This document shows positions 39,959 through 45,553 of a stretch of 45,553 nt of DNA, in pieces (the first letter of the stretch is position 1; every line of letters starts with the position of its first letter). A program made the position numbers and the translations under genes. The stretch is taken from contig CAAGEK010000018.1 of the NCBI GenBank assembly GCA_900768845.1, positions 1-45,553 on the forward strand, written 5' to 3'. A model generated the notes under the pieces. That model saw nothing but the letters and a program-made list of their open reading frames with translations, searched no databases and had not been told where the DNA came from. This DNA comes from Alphaproteobacteria bacterium. Its GTDB lineage: Bacteria; Pseudomonadota; Alphaproteobacteria; CAAGCB01; CAG-977.

Positions 39959-41488
39959 ATGGCTTCAGATGAGTTTGATTATAGTAAAGACTATAGCTTT
40001 TCGGGCGTTTTTTGGTTTGAAAACGAATTTGAAAATAGATTGTCTGGAACCTTAGAATATACGCCAGAAAAAGGTATCCTATTATCTTTATCGTCTGTTG
40101 CTTTAATGGGAACTTCATTTTTACGTCTTGGGGATTTTTGTGCAATACAGAAAATGTATGGAACGTTACAATATAATGGAAATACTACAAACATAACTTT
40201 ATTAGATGTAATGCTTTGGAAGAGAGCTGATGCATTCGGTGAAAGTGGAGCATCTATGCTTTTAGAAGGTAGCGCAAGATTTTTAATTGCCGATATTCAC
40301 CTGAAAGAAAATAAGATTAAATCGTTAAATTTAGAATATGATGATTGTTTTAAGGGCATATTTTTTTATCATACTTCTCCAGAAAAAATTTCAGAAGTTC
40401 AATCGTATATTAAACAGCCAATAAAATTATCAAATGCAAGCATTTCATTCGACGTTTTTTACACACAATTGTCAATGTACCATGCGGATCAACTCGATGA
40501 TATTCTGTGCGATACGTTTAAGCACAAAAAAAACTCACCAATGAATGAATTTAAGAAAATAGTAACACCGTTTCTTGAAAACCATAAGCATGAGATAGGG
40601 ATAAGGATAAAACCGCGCTCTGTTGTAAAAATAAAAGGAAGAATATCTGATATCAGGAGATATGCAGAGATAGAAAACAAATGGCGTTCATTCTTTGAGT
40701 TGATAATCGACAAGCCAATAACCATAAAAAACGCATGTATTGGGATTGAATGCATTTTAGATGACGGTCAAAAATATAAAATATACAAGCCTATTTTATT
40801 CCAACAATATCCCATACCAACACGAAGGGGGGCAAATTGGCATAAATTCCATTTACCGATTACGATTGATACCTTTTTAGGAAAAAATGATTTATCAAAA
40901 TTACAAAAGCCATATGAAAAATGGGACAAATTACACGACGATAAGAAGTGGAAGATAGTTATCTATGGTATAAAATCTATTATTTATAAAGATAAATTGA
41001 TAAGAAATGAAGATTTTATAATTTTATTTTCATATATTCAAACTGTAATGAATATTTTAGGATATGAAAAAGATAATATGGATCAGTTTATTTTAAAATA
41101 TGCAGATAAAAAATGGAAAAATGAAGTTAATAGACTTTTGAAAGATCTTCCTGAAAAAGAGACTATGGGTGTAAGAATAAGTGAATTACGAAATTCTATT
41201 GCTCATCCAAAATCGGCAGAAAAAAATAATGGAAAATATTTTAATATAATTACAAATGAAATTTTGATGCAGAAAATATATGGTTATTTATCCGGCTTGT
41301 TTATAAAAATGGTTTTACTCCATTTATATAATTTTAAAAAAGAAAACTTGAAAAAATATATTGAACGTTTTATTCAATCAAGAAGCGGCTTTACAAAAGT
41401 AAAATACAATAAAAATTATTCTGCTTATCAAAAAAAGATTGAAAATGAAATAAACAAACGGAAAAAATCTACTCCACACTCCAACTAA
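39959..41488 (+). CDS. ApeA-like HEPN abortive-infection protein
   Basis: 509 residues, AT-rich. The N-terminal about 200 residues (YSFSGVFWFENEFENRLSGT, then LEYTPEKGILLSL) look like the ApeA N-terminal domain. The C-terminus has ISELRNSIAHPKS, whose RNxxxH is the HEPN RNase motif. ApeA (HEPN proteins from defence islands) gives phage resistance by abortive infection, as known from Gao and co-workers. Here it starts five bases after the mod stop, so it is probably co-translated with mod. Its 3' end overlaps the convergent SNF2 gene by 20 bases. I place it by pattern memory, so an outlying homologue is possible. Confidence 0.7.
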   Translation: MASDEFDYSKDYSFSGVFWFENEFENRLSGTLEYTPEKGILLSLSSVALMGTSFLRLGDFCAIQKMYGTLQYNGNTTNITLLDVMLWKRADAFGESGASMLLEGSARFLIADIHLKENKIKSLNLEYDDCFKGIFFYHTSPEKISEVQSYIKQPIKLSNASISFDVFYTQLSMYHADQLDDILCDTFKHKKNSPMNEFKKIVTPFLENHKHEIGIRIKPRSVVKIKGRISDIRRYAEIENKWRSFFELIIDKPITIKNACIGIECILDDGQKYKIYKPILFQQYPIPTRRGANWHKFHLPITIDTFLGKNDLSKLQKPYEKWDKLHDDKKWKIVIYGIKSIIYKDKLIRNEDFIILFSYIQTVMNILGYEKDNMDQFILKYADKKWKNEVNRLLKDLPEKETMGVRISELRNSIAHPKSAEKNNGKYFNIITNEILMQKIYGYLSGLFIKMVLLHLYNFKKENLKKYIERFIQSRSGFTKVKYNKNYSAYQKKIENEINKRKKSTPHSN

Positions 41489-44336
41489 CATCAAAAATCG
41501 TTTCTGTTGTGCTTTCGGTTTTCATTGCTCGTTTCTTTGCCGCTGACAGACGAGAGAATTTCTTGTCTAAATCCTGTTCAATGTCAAACGTGTTGAAATC
41601 GGTATTATCCATTTCTTTCTGCATACGTCTGATTTCCTCGTCAAGTGCGAGCTTCTTTTCAAAATTCTTTTCCATTTTGAATTGCCGTTTCAAGCTGATG
41701 ATCTTGTTTTTCATTTTATCCCCTTTTAAATGAATCGCCTGTTTTTCATCAATCAGCCAACGGTTCAATTTATCGATTTCCGATTTCAACAACTCATCTG
41801 TCCGGCGTTTTTCGCTCTTTTCGCGCTTCTTCAAATCCTCATCGTGCAAGCGCGTTAGAAACTCTTGAAACCGTTCCGTTCCCGTGTCTTGCGTTCCGAT
41901 AACATTATCAAAAATTTCCGCAACGGGAATGTTTAAACGTCCCCCGTTTGCGTCAATCACGGTTGCAAGCAAGTGAAACGCGTTTTCCGGCGCGGTTGTG
42001 TGAATCAATGATAATTTCAACCGTCCCCGACGACCGCTTTTCAGTTTCTCTCCCGCCTTTAAAACCAAATGACCGACGGTGGAGGTCAACGATAAAGCCT
42101 CGTTTAAAATGCGCTGTCCGAATTCGCTGTCGGGATTATACGGCGTCGCTGAACGGTTTAACGCTTTGCGTTCCTGCGAGGATAAAAAACGGGTATTGTC
42201 GCGTTTTGAAAAATCCAGTTTGAAACTGAAATCATTTGCGAATTTAATTTCCGTCGGTAAATGAAACACTTGTTCTTTAAACTGACCGAAAACGTGTTCC
42301 TGTTCGTTGATGAACAGTTCCGGATGGTTCTTTTTCAACATCAAAACCGTTAAATTCCAAAAAATGCATTTGCGCCGTTCCAAATAGTCTTCCACCCGAT
42401 CTTTCATTAAATGCAATTTTTCCTGTGTTGTCGGATTCAGGTTTTCCAAAACAAGTTGTTTTGTTTCTTCCAACTTTTCTTCGCGTTTAACACCCAGGCT
42501 CGCCTGTAACTCGTCAAACGCACGATTAATTTCTTCCGTTGTTCGACAAAGTTCAAAAATCGAAGCAACCGCCTTTTCAAAATCGACACCGTCCGACAGA
42601 GTTCCCAAAATCTCGTCACTTGCTCCGAAGACACCGTCAAACAGTTTGAATTTATGACGCAAAATCTCATAAAGACGAACATCTGCGACATTCTTCTTGT
42701 TTATAAAATTGATAATGACAACATCGCATTTTTGACCGTAACGATGCACGCGCCCGATCCGCTGTTCTACTCTTTGCGGGTTCCACGGCAAATCGTAATT
42801 AACCAACAAAGAACAGAATTGCAGGTTAAGGCCTTCCGCCGCCGCTTCCGTTGCTATCATGATTTCCGCATCCTCTCGAAACGCTGTGACCAAAGCCTTT
42901 TTCATATCGTTGGATCGTGATCCCGTCAGTTCCGAAGAATGGTTTTCAATAAAGTCGTTATATATCCTGTTGCACAATGGCGAATTGTTCTGCCCGTTAA
43001 ACGTGACGATCTTATCCTTAAAGCCGTTGGCAGACAGATAGTCATACAGGTAATTCAATGTCCTGTTGCTTTCAGTAAAGATAATGACTTTGCGAAGTCC
43101 ACCCTTTTCCTTTGTTTTATCAAAACCTTGCTGTATCGCTTCAATCAGCTTTTCCGTCTTTCCGTCCATTTTAATTTCAGATGCGGCATCAATCAGTTTC
43201 TGTAAAAAGGCTTTTTCGGCCTGAATCTCCGATAAAAAAGGTTGGTTTGACCTTTGGGGAGAGGAAGCCTTCATCACCGTTTCGGCTGTGTAATCCTCCG
43301 ACAAGTCCGTGTCGTTCAACAGGGCTTGCAATCCCGTTTCGTCCACGACTCCGGATATCTCCATTTCCGACAAACGATCCATCAGCCCCTCTAAAGTCCC
43401 TTTCACAGCCGATGTTGATGAACTCATCAGTTTGCGAACCATCAGGACAATCAAAGTCCTAAAACGCGTCGTTATCGCGATTTTTGAAAAATCCTTCACA
43501 TACGCGGATACGTTTTTATACAGTTCCTCTTCGGCAGGGGTGGGGTCGAAAGCCACTGTCATCGCTTCCCTGTTCGTGTATTTGATGTATTCCAGAACGT
43601 CTTTGCGTAAAGTTCTGTGCAAAACCGTCTTCAAACGATCTTTCAGTTCGTTATGACGGCGTTCCGAATATAAGTAATTTTCCGTAAACGCATATTCATT
43701 TCCCAAAATGCTTGTATCGATAATGGAAACTAACGAAAAAATATCCATCAACGAATTTTGGATCGGCGTTGCTGTCAATAACAACTTCTTCCTGTTCAAA
43801 AACACTTCGTTAATGTCGCTTGCGATTTTTGTTTTCCCTTTATAGAAATTCCGCAATTTATGCGCTTCATCGATTACGACTAAATTCCACTCAATTGATT
43901 TAAAAATTGATTTAAGCTGAACCGCGCAATTATACGAACAAACGATAATTCCCTGAAATTCCCTCATTTCCTCTAGGTAGTTCTTCGTGTCGATTACACG
44001 GACGGGTAAATCAAACTTTTCCGTCAACTCGACTTGCCATTGCTGACACAGACTTGCCGGAGCAACAACCAGAATTTTTGTGTTTCCCCGCGAAAAATAC
44101 TCGGAAATGACTATACCCGCCTCAATCGTTTTTCCCAAACCGACTTCATCGGCTAAAATAACACCTTTAGATAACGGGGATTTCAACGCGAACAAAGCCG
44201 CGTCGATCTGATGGGGATTCAAATCGATTTTTGACGTTTCCAACGAACCGGATATGTTTCCTATATCCGTTTGATTCGCGGAAGAAAGTACTTCCAAGGC
44301 CCAGTATTTTGCCTTTATATCATTCGCATTTGTCAT
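41469..44336 (-). CDS. SNF2-family helicase/translocase
   Basis: 955 residues. DLNPHQIDAALFALKSPLSK, then Walker A DEVGLGKT (63-70), DEAH (156-159), LTATPIQNSLMDIF, IIFTESNRTLNYLYDYL, AAAEGLNLQFCSLLVNYDLP and RIGRVHRYGQ are the SNF2 ATPase motifs in order. A C-terminal region of about 350 residues is Lys/Glu-rich and coiled-coil-like. Proteins with this start are often encoded next to type III-like Mod and Res genes. The frame is open to 44429, but MTNANDIKAKYW at 44336 fits family starts. It is convergent with the operon, so it has its own promoter. The function is unproven: translocation or chromatin-type remodelling of phage DNA. Confidence 0.82.
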   Translation of the reverse strand: MTNANDIKAKYWALEVLSSANQTDIGNISGSLETSKIDLNPHQIDAALFALKSPLSKGVILADEVGLGKTIEAGIVISEYFSRGNTKILVVAPASLCQQWQVELTEKFDLPVRVIDTKNYLEEMREFQGIIVCSYNCAVQLKSIFKSIEWNLVVIDEAHKLRNFYKGKTKIASDINEVFLNRKKLLLTATPIQNSLMDIFSLVSIIDTSILGNEYAFTENYLYSERRHNELKDRLKTVLHRTLRKDVLEYIKYTNREAMTVAFDPTPAEEELYKNVSAYVKDFSKIAITTRFRTLIVLMVRKLMSSSTSAVKGTLEGLMDRLSEMEISGVVDETGLQALLNDTDLSEDYTAETVMKASSPQRSNQPFLSEIQAEKAFLQKLIDAASEIKMDGKTEKLIEAIQQGFDKTKEKGGLRKVIIFTESNRTLNYLYDYLSANGFKDKIVTFNGQNNSPLCNRIYNDFIENHSSELTGSRSNDMKKALVTAFREDAEIMIATEAAAEGLNLQFCSLLVNYDLPWNPQRVEQRIGRVHRYGQKCDVVIINFINKKNVADVRLYEILRHKFKLFDGVFGASDEILGTLSDGVDFEKAVASIFELCRTTEEINRAFDELQASLGVKREEKLEETKQLVLENLNPTTQEKLHLMKDRVEDYLERRKCIFWNLTVLMLKKNHPELFINEQEHVFGQFKEQVFHLPTEIKFANDFSFKLDFSKRDNTRFLSSQERKALNRSATPYNPDSEFGQRILNEALSLTSTVGHLVLKAGEKLKSGRRGRLKLSLIHTTAPENAFHLLATVIDANGGRLNIPVAEIFDNVIGTQDTGTERFQEFLTRLHDEDLKKREKSEKRRTDELLKSEIDKLNRWLIDEKQAIHLKGDKMKNKIISLKRQFKMEKNFEKKLALDEEIRRMQKEMDNTDFNTFDIEQDLDKKFSRLSAAKKRAMKTESTTETIFDVSWSVE

Positions 44337-44442
44337 GCGGATAATTATATCGATTTTTAGGGGAAAGGAAATAGTGCGATTAAAGACAACATCAATATAA
44401 CCATATCCGTAAACGTCGTTTTGTCCCACGAATCGAACAAGA

Positions 44443-44772
44443 CAGCCAAACGGGTAACATAATAATTTTGTATATGCCCCCCCCCCTCGACTGTCGGATG
44501 GTTGTTTTTTACTCGCAAGGTAAAATATGTACGAGAAAAAATTTAATAACTACAGTTATGTCAGGCGCGGAGAATGCGGTATCACAGGAAAAAAGGAATC
44601 TCCGAAAAAAACGTTATCGTAATCAGGATTTGAAAACGTATTTGACAAAGTATCAATGTGCTTATCGAAAGGGGGATTTTCTCCCCCGTCTACCCGACAA
44701 CTTACGAGAAATCTTTTACGAACTCAAAAGTATGTTTAATGTTGCGATAGCTTCTATTGATGAAATGATTGA
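44443..44772 (+). repeat. direct repeat R2 flanking the island
   Basis: Right-hand partner of 32012-32341. The shared part begins at ATAATTTTGTATATG and runs into the middle of the small gene that follows. This copy contains a C10 tract (44479-44488) where the other has an ordinary sequence. Confidence 0.8.
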
Positions 44773-44875
44773 AATCGATCAGTGGTTAATACGGGTCACC
44801 TATGAAAGTTCTAGTTATTACAAAGACAAACGGAACCACAAACGCAACAAAAGAGTTCAAGGAAAAATGAGATAG
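44558..44875 (+). CDS. small hypothetical protein, duplicated
   Basis: About 105 residues, basic (Lys/Arg-rich at both ends). RNQDLKTYLTKYQCAYRKGD, then FLPRLPDNLREIFYELKSMF and NVAIASIDEM, are conserved with the broken copy at 32012-32341. I do not recognise the family. The frame is open from 44468 through the C10 tract. An ATG before the tract (44474) gives a longer product, so tract length could change which N-terminus is made. The stop overlaps the GTG of the next gene. Confidence 0.55.
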   Translation: MSGAENAVSQEKRNLRKKRYRNQDLKTYLTKYQCAYRKGDFLPRLPDNLREIFYELKSMFNVAIASIDEMIEIDQWLIRVTYESSSYYKDKRNHKRNKRVQGKMR

Positions 44876-44880
44876 TGGCC

Positions 44881-45363
44881 ATGACGAAATACAATCAAAT
44901 GGAAGACCTTTTCGAGTCTTTCTTTTTAAACAAACGTGATACTGAATACGCGTTCAGTAACATCAATAAAAACGCCCTGCTAAAAGTCGTTAAGGGATAT
45001 AAAGATTATCTGAAAGGAAAAAACACATTTCCTTCAGCTACCTATATTGAAGGTATCGGGATTGAATGTAATGATGAGAAGATAATTTTCTCGGTCGAGA
45101 ACCCTTATAGGCTCTGGGAAAAATCGCCATATTGGATTCAGAAAAAGAACGGGAAGACGCTTTATATCTTCGGGATCAGTTTCTGCGAACGGTTTGAATC
45201 GTTTATTATCGGCGGATACCTTGAAAATAAAAAAGGGGAAGGGAATTTCGTCGGGATCACATGGCGTCAGCCTATAGATACGGTTTCTTTGTTGGCAAAT
45301 GCAATCATAGCTGATTATGTTCCGGGCGGGGTTCGACTTAAAAAGAATACACCGCTTTATTGA
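44881..45363 (+). CDS. hypothetical protein
   Basis: 160 residues, soluble, with no recognised family. Features: YAFSNINKNALLKVVKGYKD, IGIECNDEKIIFSVENPYRL, KKNGKTLYIFGISFCERFES and FVGITWRQPIDTVSLLANAI. A GTG at 44875 overlaps the previous stop (TAGTG) and is the alternative start. The gene is coupled to its small neighbour upstream. Confidence 0.6.
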   Translation: MTKYNQMEDLFESFFLNKRDTEYAFSNINKNALLKVVKGYKDYLKGKNTFPSATYIEGIGIECNDEKIIFSVENPYRLWEKSPYWIQKKNGKTLYIFGISFCERFESFIIGGYLENKKGEGNFVGITWRQPIDTVSLLANAIIADYVPGGVRLKKNTPLY

Positions 45364-45553
45364 TTGTTTACATTCGCGTACGTTGTAAAAAAGTATATAA
45401 GTTATTGAAAATAAGTAATAATTTGGCTTTTAATCTGTTTTTTTAATATACTAAACCTACCATCGAAAAATCGGTGGAAATGACCGCGTCAGCGGTAGGA
45501 TACCTTTGTGCGTTTTTCAAGGGGGGGGGGGGGGGGGGGAAGATACGCTTGGG
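45364..45553. other. window end with small inverted repeats and G19 tract
   Basis: No gene seen. CCTACC (45466-45471) can pair with GGTAGG (45494-45499), and ACCGC GTCA GCGGT (45483-45496) forms a competing hairpin. The run of 19 G at 45521-45539 ends 14 bases before the window edge. Confidence 0.5.

Overview
The window looks like a chromosomal piece of an alphaproteobacterium, possibly host- or gut-associated. The L28 sequence, the conserved lipoprotein at 18231-18854 and the RimO, tRNA-Arg and DUF2339 neighbourhood point that way. This placement comes from remembered family resemblance, not from a search. There are very many ankyrin-repeat genes (at least eight, plus one relic).

Layout. 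1-13 kb is mostly housekeeping: a putative metallopeptidase, a HAD-type phosphatase, a dead IS200/IS605 transposase, rpmB, tRNA-Arg(CCG), an exported ankyrin protein, rimO, an esterase behind a MerR-type promoter, a frameshifted PfkB sugar kinase, and a large DUF2339 membrane protein overlapping an AT-rich ankyrin gene. 13-19 kb holds a minus-strand operon of envelope proteins: two lipoproteins, a large PEGA-repeat protein, a small PEGA-like lipoprotein, an exported ankyrin protein and a small membrane protein, with 4-base overlaps between several members. 19-32 kb is an accessory region. It has a PD-(D/E)XK nuclease and a WYL regulator separated by a strongly structured intergenic stretch, then tandem ankyrin paralogues, a SprT-like protease, two paralogues of unknown function, an N-formylglutamate amidohydrolase family enzyme, a DUF2779 nuclease and another ankyrin gene. 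A 17-base motif recurs in or near the gaps between these genes, and a longer leader of about 50-60 bases precedes three of them.

32-45 kb is a composite defence island. An AlbA/Schlafen-type regulator is followed by a type III restriction-modification operon (res, then mod). A dinD-like gene is wedged between res and mod, and an ApeA-like HEPN gene sits five bases after mod. A SNF2 helicase converges on the HEPN gene with a 20-base overlap. The block lies between two diverged direct copies of a small gene (about 32.0 and 44.5 kb), with gene debris and homopolymeric G/C tracts on the flanks.

How the parts may work together (inference): Mod would mark self DNA, Res would cut unmodified DNA, SNF2 may remodel or translocate on DNA, and the HEPN protein could act as an abortive-infection RNase if the restriction layer fails. 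The AlbA-type regulator, preceded by three 11-base direct repeats, is a candidate controller. Several genes are interrupted at homopolymers (A8, G5), and tracts reach G19. Real phase variation and assembly error both remain possible.
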